A stretch of DNA of 64,000 bases from Owenia fusiformis. Lineage: Eukaryota; Annelida; Polychaeta; Sabellida; Oweniidae. Made by a program: the position numbers and the translations under genes. Numbering within the stretch: the stretch's first letter is position 1; each line of letters opens with the position of its first letter. Below, one piece after another: positions 11,301 through 23,397 of this stretch. The DNA lies in NCBI GenBank assembly GCA_903813345.2, contig CAIIXF020000002.1, forward strand, positions 18,118,813 through 18,182,812, written 5' to 3'. The notes under the pieces are model-generated. The model was not told where the DNA came from and made no database searches. It saw nothing but the letters and a program-made list of their open reading frames with translations.

Positions 11301-14300
11301 ACACTTGGTTTCCTCACAAAATCAAATACAGGACAATTACATATAATTAAAGTTAAAAAGCAACATCTTCACAAACATTTAAATTATCAATTTCATGCAA
11401 TCAGTTATAGTTATACTCCGTATGTATGCTAAACTTAAGGCTGGTGTTAAGAATCGACCAAGGCCTATGTAAAATTACACAACGATGAACAAAATGTTTT
11501 AGAATACAACTCCACGTTTGTAGTCATAGACTCGGCGGGGCGTAGTGGAAGGTGACGGGACGTATTGGTCAAATTTGAAGAGATGTGTGGATGATTTAGA
11601 AACTGCTGCGTTTGATGCCCAAAAATCAAGACGTAGCGATGGAAGGTTGTAATGGGAGTCCATTCTGAAATTATGGGCGAGAATGGGTAAAAGACTGGCG
11701 AGATAACTTGACTTACAGTTGAAAGTTATGAAAATTTGCTTTATCTCACAGCTGGGGACAAAAACGTCGCTAAAACGAGGTACTTTGTACACGAAAACAA
11801 TGTATCGACTGAAAGGTATTTCTGTGAAGCTTTGTACGGAACAAGTTTGAAGAAAAACGGTAAAGTGTGAGACTCACAATCCTTGATTTTCAAACACTGG
11901 GGTAGGTTTTAAATTCAAATTAACGGTTTTTCGGGACGGAGTGGTTTCGATACGTCCCGAAGAGATACTACCGCGTGACAATGGGAATTCTTTTTCTTGC
12001 CAATCAATCATGAATCACAATCAAAATTTCAGAATGAGCAATCAGGCAATGATCCAAATCAAGTTATAACATTATATGATATTCAGCAAGAAGTCCGGTA
12101 GAAATACAGAATATTTAAACATCAAAGCTGAAAGTTAAAAGCTAATCTGTCAATTTTCTGTCTGCAAAAGAGCGTTTACATTTGACACAATAACAGACTG
12201 AGGCTTTGAAATCTAGGATTCCCCAGGAAAATATGACGTCATACTAATTAGCATAAGGATTTCCCTATTGGTTTGGGTCGAGCCTTGTTCGAAAACACAA
12301 TCCATAAATACATGCTAATTTCTAAGGAGATAGGAAGTGTATAACGTGTTTATCGATTTTGTTTAAATATTTAATCAATTATCAAATTGTTTAAGTGGAT
12401 AAAGTGGTCACACTTGCTTCAATTCATAGCGAAATCGACGGATAGAAACTGACCGAATTCCCGATATCCTACCCCGTATTACTGTAGGCTATAAGCACAG
12501 TGACCTACAGAGGGCGCTATCACAAACAAGTACTGCACGAACCGATAAATTCCCGGGTATTGTAACGCCCTTGGTTTAACTTGTATATCCTTTTAACTTT
12601 GATAAAGACAAATACATTAAGGAACCAAACAAAATACGTTTCATTCATGAACCACGCACTCACGCGTTTTATTCATGTCCCGACCAACACCTATAAACAG
12701 AACATAAAACAGTTTCTCTTGATATTCAATGATAAATTATATTGGCGTTTTTGCATCAGCGCATTGGTGTTGTTGCATCATCGATAATAAACAGAGTGGT
12801 GTTGTTGCATCAATAGTGAGGAATTAAATTTCTCGTTTCTTGATGATGCTACATGCATACTAATGAGAGTTTTTTAAAATATAGATCATGAGCTAACTGC
12901 ACGTGTATGATTATTGAGCAACTCGTCCTAGAAATGGGTTTAAATTGGGAAAACAAAATATCGTACGAAAATCTATCACCGGAAGTCTGGCCATCTTGAT
13001 GCAACAACACGGTGTTGTTGCATCACGATACCCCCCAGTGAATACAGGGAGTTAAGTAATAAATATGTATGCACTAGTGCCAAAGGGAAAGGGCCAAAAA
13101 CTGTTACAGATCACAGAAAGAAAAAGAAAACATCTAAGAGTATTTATAGGAACAGAAGTCCCGACTATCCCAAACCATGATCCAATGAAAAGAGAAACAA
13201 CGTCTAATACCCCCCCCCCCCCATTATTGAAGTACCATTATCCCTATCCAAAACCATTCAGTCATTCAGAATGGATTTAAGGTCATATAAACGTTTTCAA
13301 TGTTCTTTTATCCTATTAAGTCCCCTTGGTCTATTCCAAATTATCACGATTTCATAGTTATTTTACAATACATCCTAAAAATGCCTGTGTCCTCTCTGAA
13401 GGCAACTTGCAACGCATCCGGTGAAGTAGTTCTGACCTTACAACCCCCCGGCCTTGTTTTCCTTCTAGTATCTTGTTTCAATTCTCAACATTTGTTTTGA
13501 TAACCACGGGGATAACCTTTTGCTTATCCTGTAACCTGTTGGTAGCCTGGCTTTGTTCTACTGTATTTGGAGCTTTATTTGATTATACCATTCGAGCATA
13601 CATATTGTTATATCTCGATTTAAAGGAATCCAACACCTTGCAAAACTTCTTAACGGAGAGGAATAAGGGAAAATGCTTGCCGGATTCTGAATCTGTGTAT
13701 TTTTTAATGATTTTTCACCGTCTTAGAATTTCAATTTTTTTCCTTTGAAAAAAATGAGATTTGCATTGTTTTCCAATTAGACAAATGAGTAAACATGAAT
13801 AGCCCGAAATCTAACGGTGAGATTTTGTTTTAAAAAATCATGGATATCAAGGCTAAATATAGCTATACAATAAACATAAAAAAGCAATGCTTGGACTCTT
13901 CATATTCACACAAAAAATTAATTAGTAAATGAGGTTTGATATTTGTGAGAATAAGTTGTACGAGTCGCAATGCTCTACAAACACCAGACTACAGGGTGGA
14001 TTAGGATCAATGACACACATAAAAATTGATTCAAAAACATTTCATGATAATTATCTCAAACAAAAGCAGTTAGCGAAGGATACATTTCATTACACTCAAT
14101 AAATAGTTATCACTTTTGACTATATATACATATCTCATGGGAATGTATTTCCATCTGCTCAAGATATCATATTTTAGCTTCGAAAATCACAATCGTTGGA
14201 TAATACATTTGTCTCAGAATGATAGGCCACCCTGTAGCAATGTAGCTTTCACTTGAAGTGTACCCTTGAGAATAATGAACTTACTTTCAAATTGGTCTTG

Positions 14301-17227
14301 CTTTTGTGGTGTATGTGGCATTTTAGCAAATCTGCCACGCTCATTTCTTTCCAGAACCATCTTGTTCACATGTAACACTAGGCTATACGCGCATGTATAG
14401 ACAGATGACATAGATATACATATAAATTATATATTGCACCTGTATTTACTTACATGGGAATATTCCCTTTGGAAAAATGCAATGGATGAACATATATTTT
14501 CATCTTATATATGACTTCAAGCTAACATATTATTTCATATTTATATTTTCATAGTTAGTCTAACATAAATAATAGATCCATGAGAACAATATTCTTGCTA
14601 AAATTGATGGGTTTACTGTGAATTCAATAAATTACAATTTGCAAGGGGTAAGTATACTGTATGACCTTAGTTGCAAAGTACTGTTTATATATGCAGCTCA
14701 ATAGCATAAAATATGTTGAATGAAGCATATGGTGGGGATTAGTCGTGTGACACACAAACTGACCAATACATAAGGGGATTAGCTACTTTTCACAGAAACC
14801 AAAGGAGGACAGTGATTTTATTTCAACTGGGAGCTTACCTCCACACGACTGATCATGTGACCATGGTGTTGGGTCCCTTTAACCACCAATAAAAGGGTAA
14901 TCAAAATACAAACGCCAGAACACTGTTTAAACAATCTTATTCCTGAGCATTAGGATAAGCTCATAGTAGGCCACTTACCAGCAAATAAAGAAACAAAAAC
15001 CATGATAATTGTCATGACGTATTTTTCAGCAAACAAATGCCATAACTGTTTTTTAATCATGAAAGCCAGCCAACACGTACAGAGGAACGTTGCGGGGATC
15101 GCAGGACCGATGAACCGCCGGTTTACTACAAGGAACCGCTGGTGCCATGGTGCATTTGGTGGAAGGTTTTTCAGCGCTTCAAGTTGTTTCTGTTTCACAT
15201 GTTGACCTGAAATACAAGTGTGTAAGTGTGTGAAAATATTGACTCAATCGGTAGCCAGTGAAATAATAACAGCTTAGTGTAGTCTCAAAATCAAGAGATC
15301 CTCTGCCTTTAGTTGTTAGTAATCGTTTTATAACAGCGCAATATGAATTTCTTTATAAATCGGTTACACAAAAGTGTTCCTAGGTTAAAACGTCCTCTCG
15401 AATATAGTTCACATTTTGTGAAAATGTCAATACAGTTCATAGGAAAACAAAAATATAAAAAATATTATGAGATATTTATCATTATTCCTCGCACACAGCA
15501 AATTACATCGGACCCCGTGCAAGCCCGTCCGAGGCTCGTTGAGTCAACGGGGCCTGTAAATCGGGCCTCGAAAATGAGCTCCGTACGAGCCCGTACCAGA
15601 GAATCGTGCTCCTTTTTGTCCGTAATGACTGGTAATTCTCGAGGCTCGTACGAACTCGTACGGGACCCGATGTAATTTGCATGTGCTTTTATAGAAACTT
15701 ATCCCGTTATCACGGTGTATAACCCAAACGCTCCTACATTCACGACGGAGCGTTACATTTACGCGGAAACGCTCCGGAGCGAAATAAAATGGCGGCTAAT
15801 GAAGATTCTACTATGACCTTAAGTATTGTTTCTCTCGTTTCTCTTACATATCATATGTCATGGTGAAATATTATGTACCATTCGATGAACAATACCGTGA
15901 GCAAAGATCTTATTTATTCAACTTCTGGTGGTAATCTGTTATTTGCTTGATCAAAGCTCCGTAGTGTAGATCGAACGAATCTGAAGATGACGATTTGACC
16001 ACAAATTACGAATTAAACTAGTATTTCTATGAAAACGTTAATCTTTCTGTTTAAGTAGTAGATCACAAACTCGTATATTCTCATTTCCTAAAATCCCAGT
16101 CCAAATCCATTACTTGTTCTCGAGAAATCGCTTGTTTTCCTCGAAACGCTCCGTCGATTTAGACCACAATTTTAGAAACGCTCTTACCATTTTGTTTTGA
16201 TATCATTTTCAGATTATTAGAGAATAACTCCGAATCGAATCTATCTCTCAAAAACGTGTTGTACTTGTTAGGCAAATTGAAACATCTGAACCTGGTGGTG
16301 CTAAACGTGCAACTAGCTAATTAAAGCCTATACATTAGATGATGTCATGCCTACATATGTGCTAAATCATAAAACTATAGAAAAAAACGAAAAGTTATAT
16401 GTGAATTAATCTTTCTTCTATTGATGCCAAGGGGTATAATAGATCTTTTCTTTCTCTTCCTGAAAAGGAAAGGCAAGCTATATATTTCCTTAACTGATCT
16501 AGACTACCGGAGCGTTTCCAATTCACCGTGTTAACCAGATCGGAGCGTTTCTTGAATATGAGAATGTCATCATTTTTAAGACTGGATTTTCGGTCATCAA
16601 ATCACTATTACGATAATGTATGGTGCGTTGAAGCATTGGAATTTGACTAGAATATACGTTGGTGCTCTTATCTTGGCTCAACTTATCACATGTATCGACA
16701 AAAGGGGTTTTGACCGGTTAAATGACAAATACGTTTTTGAATTTTGATAACTATACTGCTTCGTACAGCTCTTTCTAATTGCTTCAAACGTCAACAGCCA
16801 GCCACGTACAACATGAATATCACACCCATCGAATGGTATACTCGAAATATGTAACTCATACCTCTTATTCCCATTATTGGGGAAATTGTCAGACGGCTCA
16901 TCATTCCCGCCAGACAGTTTTCCTACTCCGGAGCGTTTAATTTCAGTAATGAAACGCTCCGTCGTGCATGTAGGAGCGTTTGGGTTATACACCGTGGTTA
17001 TAACCCACTATTGTGTTTATATGTTTGAATAATCTGCAAAATAAACATGTTATCGACAAGCCATTTGTGCGGCTGCTGGAACGGAATGCTTCAAAATGAA
17101 CAAATTCAAACTGACCTGCCATAAAATATTTACGAATCCACATCGTGCATGCATTTTTCCGATGATCTTCGCTATTAATCCCTGCATCTGCTTTATGAGA
17201 ATCGGACATTTCTATGACATCGCCCAT
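5345..17227 (-). CDS. TauE/SafE-family membrane transporter, 3 exons, 429 aa
   Basis: Exons on the minus strand: 17227-17116 (ATG start), 15206-14979 and 6294-5345 (stop). Both junctions are phase 1, fall in Gly codons, and have consensus GTCAGT/GTAAGT donors and TTTCAG acceptors; the total is 1290 nt. The protein has a short hydrophilic N-terminus, a basic segment, then many hydrophobic spans. Two glycine-rich half motifs, 'GMTGISGGVMVFPVM' near residue 114 and 'GGIFTAIGGSGLDIMSF' in the second half, are typical of the internally duplicated TauE/SafE (DUF81) family. Bacterial members export sulfite or related organosulfur anions; the substrate of animal members is not established. The C-terminus is a charged cytosolic tail. 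Introns are 1.8 and 8.7 kb and packed with transposons. The gene is head to head with the gene at 19244. Start choice: first ATG of exon 1, with no upstream exon seen. Confidence 0.88.
8278..8329. repeat. ATCACG-type microsatellite
   Basis: About eight units of a hexamer ATCACG/ACCACG within the outer TIR element. The open frames over it on both strands are simple-repeat artefacts. Confidence 0.8.
8484..8762. repeat. Pyrimidine-rich TATCC microsatellite
   Basis: A long degenerate array of TCC/TATCC/TTCC units, part of the outer TIR element. The complementary array is in the second copy at 62234-62530. Confidence 0.85.
8995..12574. mobile_element. Middle nested element, 3.6 kb
   Basis: Inserted in the outer element. 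Ends share CCAAGGG, then after a short variable stretch CAATACCCGG, inverted at the right. Flanks are TTTAA on both sides (8990-8994 and 12575-12579), a 4-5 bp TTAA-type target duplication. The second outer-element copy at 61539-64000 has the uninterrupted target at about 62015, which supports a real insertion. No transposase frame is seen. A TTAA preference fits piggyBac or Kolobok types, but this is only a guess. Confidence 0.78.
9597..11977. mobile_element. Inner nested element with ~480-bp TIRs, 2.4 kb
   Basis: Inserted in the middle element. Arms 9597-10075 and 11499-11977 are near-identical inverted repeats beginning CACGCGGTAGTATCTCTTCG. Flanks are ACAAT at 9592-9596 and 11978-11982, a 5-bp target duplication. 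A 97-codon frame appears in both arms only because they are copies of one another. The 1.4-kb centre has no coding frame. CAC-starting ends plus a 5-bp duplication are compatible with Transib-like elements, but the heptamer does not match. Confidence 0.85.
13047..14978. other. Transporter intron 2 remainder, nothing seen
   Basis: AT-rich intron sequence between the nested elements and exon 2 of the transporter. It holds one short C-run near 13210 and no convincing exon, RNA gene or element boundary. Confidence 0.45.
15498..15680. mobile_element. 183-bp MITE-like inverted-repeat element
   Basis: The left end GCAAATTACATCGG is matched by CCGATGTAATTTGC at the right. The interior is rich in CGTACGAG/CTCGTACG palindromes. 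It lies in intron 1 of the transporter gene. I could not define a target duplication. Confidence 0.6.
15711..16996. mobile_element. 1.29-kb TIR element with CACGGTG ends
   Basis: The left end CACGGTGTATAACCCAAACG is repeated inverted at the right end, with further inverted similarity over about 70 bp. Flanks are GTTAT on both sides (15706-15710 and 16997-17001), a 5-bp target duplication. The motif GGAGCGTTTC and its complement recur about nine times, concentrated near the ends. The CACGGTG terminus and 5-bp duplication match the pattern of Transib/RAG-type transposons, whose ends resemble the recombination heptamer CACAGTG. No transposase is present. It lies in intron 1 of the transporter gene. 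Confidence 0.8.
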
Positions 17228-19243
17228 GGTTCGAATATTAACGATATATGACCTGTGGATCTCGAACTGTATGATTTATGAAGATGCATGAATTGCTTAT
17301 TCGCAAGCACTGTATACCATCATACAACTAATAACATGTAAGCCATGACCCCTGGCTACATAGGATTCGAGGCAGCTTCAGACAGTAAGCATAAACCATG
17401 TAAACAGCGTACTAAAGTCTTATTGAACCGAAGAGCCCTCCCTGAACAACAAATTCTATAGCCCTTTATTTATTAATGGATTGTTCAAAATTTATAATAT
17501 GATTTCATGCGAATAAAATAATATAGAATAAAATAAATAAACTCAGATCGATTACCATACCATCTTTATTTAAAAAGTATTTCTATCGACCTTCGCCTAT
17601 GAAATTAAGAATATTACCATGGACACTGGACGGGGTTTGTTTTAACTTTACTTCTAATATTTAAACATACACATACTTGGGGCAATTCCTCAGATATTAC
17701 TCATGTTTGAAAGAAACCATGCCACATCTCGATGAATAGAATAAATTATCAAAATTCCAATGCTCTATTTTTAAAAACAATTTATGATCACTTATGTTTA
17801 GAGGGGAGGGGTTGCCGCAAAAGGTGCTTGTCATTTTTCTATGTCATGTTGTTATGGTCTCCGTTTTTTGTCGACGGTTGGTGGTTGGCGGTTGGCGATC
17901 CGCGTCTGTAAAAAATGACCTTTTCAAGATCAAAAAAGATCAAAAGGCTCTTTTATCAACTTGCTTCAAACTGACCATTTATTTAAAAATCATCGACAAG
18001 TTCTCAACAGTTCAAATCTGGCTATAGATTTGACCTTCAATGACATCCTGAAGGTCAAAAAGGATTTGACCTTTAATTACATTCTCAAGGTCAAAAAGGT
18101 ATTTTTTCATCGTGCTTCAAATTAACCAATTTTTCTCAAAATCATCTCCATGTTCTCAGAAGTTTAAATCTTATTTGAGATTTCACCGTCGTGACCTTCT
18201 CAGGGTCAAAAAGGTATTTTTCCATTTGCTTCAAATTGACCAGTTTATTTTTTCAAAATCATCTACAAGTTCTCAGAAATTCAAATCTGACTTAAGATTG
18301 AACTCATAATATTGTGAGCAACTAGGTGGTGACATTTTGTCATGTTAAACCCTTGTCTTTCTATTGCAAGTCGATTTATTGTTCCAATTCTTTATTACAA
18401 AGAGTACTGTACAAAATTATGTACATTTCAAAATCGAAATTATACTTTACAATATTGGAAAAAAACATTATCAACACGGTATACACCAGCCATTTGAAAA
18501 GTAACGGGATTCAGATTAATTGATTAAATCCGTATTTGACAACAATAATTTGTCACAAGTCATGAAAAACGAGAAATTCGTCAACCTACACATTTTGTCA
18601 TTGAAATCTCACATCGATTTTTCTTTCTTTTGAATCTTAAGTGTCACAATACAAGACATTTGAGCTCAGTGTTTGCTAAGTTAAAAAGCTCTATTCTTAT
18701 CACTTAGAAACCCAAATATTAGATTTGTATTGTTGCTTACGAAGATAAAACTCTCAATTTGATAACATATTCGAGTATACAATCATACACAATCGCACTA
18801 ACTTAAACAATATTGAGATTGGTATAACATGCGTAGATTCGACTCTCGGTCAGATTTGGAGTTAAATTCAAATTATACTTTGACAGATTGAGAACAAGGA
18901 TCAATTGAGACGTGACATTTATGGGATAATGTTTGTGCCTTGAAAACAAGAATTGAAGAGGTAAACAAAACTATAAATAAGACCAAACAGAGATGTCTCA
19001 ACACCAAATTGGCAGCACGGTGGACGGATTTTATATATTTAAACCATCCAACTTAAAATACAACCGATAACGTATGAATGGGATACCTTCAGCTTAGATC
19101 TTAAGATATAAAATACTTGACTGAGTTATGAGCGATTCATCGACTCGAAAAAGATAGTTGAACACTTTAGTTTGAACACTAAACGTCAATTGTCTTTGAA
19201 CATTTTTTATTGGGATTGCAACACATTCTGAGACTTCTTCATC
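17228..19243. promoter_or_regulatory. Shared upstream region of two divergent genes
   Basis: The 2-kb gap between the start codons of the transporter (minus) and the basic protein gene (plus). It must hold both 5' UTRs and promoters, but no TATA box or initiator can be assigned with confidence. The middle is a dispersed repeat (17815-18310). Confidence 0.4.
17815..18310. repeat. Dispersed GGTCAAAAAGG-type repeat, copy 2
   Basis: Same motif order as 3455-3800 (GGTTGGTGGTTGGC, GCGTCTGTAAAAA, then AAGGTCAAAAAGG phrases), with internal tandem-like repetition of the 'tgaccttctcaaggtcaaaaagg' phrase and of 'cttcaaattgaccag'. Confidence 0.6.
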
Positions 19244-22200
19244 ATGGCAACGGGTGATGGTCATGGATCTATCCCAGTGCGGAGCAACAAGACAACCCAA
19301 CTGCGCAAAATGACGACTAGGGGAGAAAAGGATTTGGGTGATTTTACTAAGATTAGAAAAAGCGAATACGGCCATGGTGTACGTTCTGTTAACAGATCTG
19401 AAAAAATGAAAATGAAGAAAGTTGTTGATGTCATGTTTAAACACCAGAATAACTTTCTATATAATATAAATCAGAAACAGTACTTCACGTACAAAGCCCT
19501 TTGTGCCGTCACCAAGGAGAAGAAACGCCTCATGAAGGAAAAATACAAACGCCAACAAGAGCGATTACGTTTAGGATTTCAACAACAGACGACGCTATCA
19601 TTGCTACCTGAAAAATCAAAAATCAAAAAGAAGAAACCAAAGGCAAAACAAGATGTGGATAATGTAAATACAACAGAGAAGGTTGAAAATAGTAGAGATG
19701 AACCGCCTGGCCCCGAACTACCCCGAAATGACTCCCCCTATAACGCAATAGACGATAGGGTAATCAAAGAATTAAAATATACTCAAAATGAAGTAAAATT
19801 ACCTAAAATTCCAGGAATTCCAAAGCCACCTGAGAAACGTTTAGTGAAGACTGTATCACGAAATGCACTTGTACCGATAGCTGAAGATGATAGTGCCAAA
19901 ACTAACCCTGGGGAGATGCATCCTCAACCCCCTAAAACTCCCGCAAGAACCATAGGAACGCCTCATACTGTGAGGTCCTCTAGTGGTAAAGTCATTGACC
20001 TTCACCTCCATCAGCCAGAATATCCGGTTACTAGACTCAAACGCGAGAAATCTGTATCATTTGTATCTGATGAAAAGTCAAAAGAAGATGTAAAGGAAGA
20101 GTCTAATGGAGATGGACACCTTTTAGAACGCACAGATGAGTTGACTAAAAGCAATCTGGATTTACACGAAGCTCGAGTCAATGCTGATGTTTTGAAGGTT
20201 AACCACGCGGGTGACAAAACTAACGATGATGACATCATTGATATGGTCAACAGAGCAAACTCTAATGTCTCTATACCGAAATCAAGGCGAATGACAAAGA
20301 GGCACAAAACCCACTCAAAAATCAAACGGTCAAAATCAAGGTCAAAACGATCGAAATCAAGATCAAAGACTCGAAATTCAAACCACAAAGACACTGAATG
20401 TTCAGACGAAGAAGATGGGGGAAAACCAAATACAAAACGAAAACATTCAAGGAATAAGCCTAGATCTAAAGGTTCGTTTCTTCCAGAGATGTCAAACCTC
20501 ACTATTGACCCCGATATAAAGATCAAAAAGGAACTTACAGTTGCTGAGATCAACGATCGCTATGTTAAAATGAGAGACAAGATGTATGCTGATATCAAAA
20601 CTGAATTTGTGCAGAATTACAGAAAGGACAACAGTGGAAATCTGGTTCCGATCAATGGAGGTGTGGTCCGGAGAGAATTCATTGTGCCATCTGATAGGCC
20701 GAAATACTTAAGAAGAAAAGCACTACAGTATCAAAGAGATAGCATTGTAAAACAGAAGATTAAAATTGAAGAATTCTTTAATAATCTGCATGATCCATGT
20801 AAGTATACACCCTACCCCCTCAAAAAAGTATGAATAGTATGCCCCCCAGGCAGACATATACCAGAGTCTTCATAGTATGTTTCATATATCATTTTAAAGC
20901 TTACTCGAAGTTACATTGATTGGTCAGGTATCATGGTTCAACCTTCAGATGTGAAAAATACAGGCATTTCATGTTTGGCCAATTAAAATTAAGTTCAAAT
21001 TTTACACCAAATCACTAGTCAATGTGTCCCCCAGCCATCTTAAAGGGTTCCGATTAGCATCCCGTATAAAAACAATATGGCGGCTCCAGGCGAATCAACT
21101 GGATCAGTCCATTTTTAAGAAATAAGGGGAGTTCTGTAAAATCCAGTTTATTGAAATTGTCTTTGAGATAAAGTAATCCGTTTATAATGATTTTGAAAAC
21201 GTTATCCAAAGAGTGATTGCGTTCAAAGAATACATGTACAACAGCCAATATAAATCCTTGTATTAGAAACCGGTTTGTCTTGCTTTGTTTCATTTGTAGG
21301 ATATTTCATATGCCAAGCTGTGTGCTATTACGTTATGGGGAAATTTAGATGCCAATTTTTCCTTATTATACACAAATAGAAGATCCTGAAACTTCATCCA
21401 TAAATGTGGAATTGATTTGTCAAAATAAAAATCACTCTTTTATAAATGTGTGACGATCTATAATATACTTATGCTATATAACAGTTAGAGGTGTTGACAC
21501 AACGATCTCGAACCTGTGAACCCTTGAGTATTATTCCGGGATCGGGCCTTTTATACTAAACGGTGAGCAACACCAGAAACGAGCGTTCGATTTGCTAAAC
21601 GATATGCGTCACCCTTTAACAGCAACAATATATTAGATGCGAGTAGAAATAATCTTGATTTACTGATCATTGAATATTCAAAATTCAGTCAAAGTGATGT
21701 CATATTTGAAATCTGCATGTAAAAATACATCTATAAATATGTTTTCGAAAAGTGGTTCCACACCCCTATTTGATCGGCTTTTAGGGTCATATCTGAAACG
21801 AATTGCTGCTTTTACCATGACCAAAAGGGGATGACACATTGACAAGTACTGTGGTGTAAAATTCAACTCTATCTTGGCCAAACACTTTTATTCAAAATAA
21901 TTGTATTTTTCCCATTTGAGAGTTCAACCATGATACTTGGCAAATCAATATAACTTTGGATAGGCATTAACATGATATATGACACATACTACGACGACAA
22001 TGATAAATGTCAGCCTGGTTTGACATACTTTCCGGACACGCTGTATTCATATATAGAGTAAAGCTCGTTTGTATTAATCCATAGATTCTCATCAGTGATG
22101 TAATGATAATCATCGTTATTAATAAACTATATTCCAGTTGATACAACACCGATCAGAAAGCAATTCCAATAATTTGAACATTGAAATTGTGTGTAGTTTG

Positions 22201-23233
22201 AAGTGAGCTATTGTATGATATGCGTTTATACCAATATACATACAAAACGAGTTCGTGATCATGAAAACAATTTATTTGCTTCCTTTCAACATTTGGTAAC
22301 TTGAAATATTTATAGACTAAATCGCATTGTATATATATACAGACGCCGCGCGTCTGGATGCCGGTTGCCATTCTGCGTATTTGTTAAAACAAAATAGAAA
22401 TTTACAGTTCAAGATTTTGTGGGTTTAAAGAGGTTTGTTTGATTTCAATTTTGAAGGCTTGTAGAAAAAGTATGCCTTATTCGTTTAGGGAGTATACATG
22501 TAAATCAGAACGAGCACCTCTATAATAAAGAGGCGCATGGAATTACGGAGACAAACTTAACGAAAACACATTTGTCTCCTTTGTTTTTTGTAATTATTGA
22601 AAATTCAAGATATTTAATTTGTTGTTGCCTTTGTGATGTTACCAGGTATTCAGGCTGTATTTATAACTTTTGCATCATTTGATAGATGGCGTTCACTTTC
22701 AGTTCCATACTATAGTGTTCCAGAGACATATAATTTATGTTTTAATATATGTTTTACATGTCTCTGAGTATTCCTAACGAGCTCATTCAGCCGTTTATTT
22801 ATCAACCGAACATTTATTGAACGTTAGTTTCGATCGTAACCAAAAAGGACCCCAGATTTCATCTATGTATCTAAGAAGGAAGAAACTCCATCTGTATTTG
22901 ATAAAATAATACAATTTATATTTTTCCTCCCATGGAAGCTTTTGCACATGATCTATTATGCGACCCAAATACTCAATTATAAACGATGTACATCACAAGG
23001 AATCATTTTAACGACTGACTTTAGACTCAAGCTATTGATTATTTTCAGATGTACCAAAAGATGGCACCCAAGGCCATCGGGCTGGGCAGCCCCCGCATTC
23101 ATCGGATTCTTGGGCTAACAGGGACACACCTACTCATCGTCACATGGCGGGTGGACCGGGTCTCAATAGGCATGGCTGGGCACAAATGTATCAGCAACGG
23201 GCTACAATAGAAGTTTCAAATGGAAATCAGTAG
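19244..23233 (+). CDS. Basic RS/KS-rich protein of unknown function, 2 exons, 579 aa
   Basis: Exon 1 is 19244-20798 and exon 2 is 23049-23233 (TAG), joined in phase 1 with a GTAAGT donor and a TTTTCAG acceptor; the total is 1740 nt. The ATG at 19244 lies in a fair context (TCATCATGG). The N-terminal 110 residues are Lys/Arg-rich and probably helical. The middle is disordered, with Pro-rich and acidic patches. Around residues 345-385 there is an RS-like run of Lys-Ser-Arg repeats resembling a nuclear localisation or speckle signal. The segment after residue 430 (VAEINDRYVKMRDKMYADIK and following) looks folded and may be the conserved part. I do not recognise the family. A nuclear or RNA-related role is only a guess from composition. 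Head to head with the transporter gene. Confidence 0.8.
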
Positions 23234-23391
23234 TTCGCTATAGTTTTATTTGACATTTGACTAAAAAATGTATATGCCAAGAATTTACAAAAATCAACAG
23301 ACGATGTGATGACAGGCATTTACATGTTAAACATATTCACAGAACCATTCAGGCAGCATATGTATATATTAAATGTAACTTATAACGTTGA

Positions 23392-23397
23392 AATAAA
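23392..23397 (+). terminator. Poly(A) signal of the basic protein gene
   Basis: AATAAA about 160 bp after the stop codon of the two-exon gene. Confidence 0.55.

Larger units (their letters stand above)
6636..13040. mobile_element. Outer nested TIR element, 6.4 kb, copy 1
   Basis: Bounded by TIRs of about 250 bp starting CACTGGGG(A/G)GTATCG, with 6-bp target duplications AATACA at 6630-6635 and 13041-13046. Next to each end is a 29-bp near-perfect palindrome built from GATGCAACAACACC. The same 14-mer recurs several times subterminally in both arms, as transposase binding sites often do. No transposase frame is seen, so it is non-autonomous. An inverted, shorter copy starts at 61539. The element contains two further insertions (8995-12574 and 9597-11977). 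It fills most of intron 2 of the transporter gene. The superfamily is not assigned: 6-bp duplications fit several (IS3EU, Dada, Polinton-derived), and the ends do not decide. Confidence 0.88.

Noticed and set aside
9782-11792. Two near-identical 97-codon frames facing each other
   Set aside because: They lie in the inverted arms of the inner TIR element, so their similarity is copying, not gene conservation.
20011-20553. 180-codon minus-strand frame
   Set aside because: Antisense shadow of the basic protein gene; composition mirrors its Lys/Arg/Ser codons.
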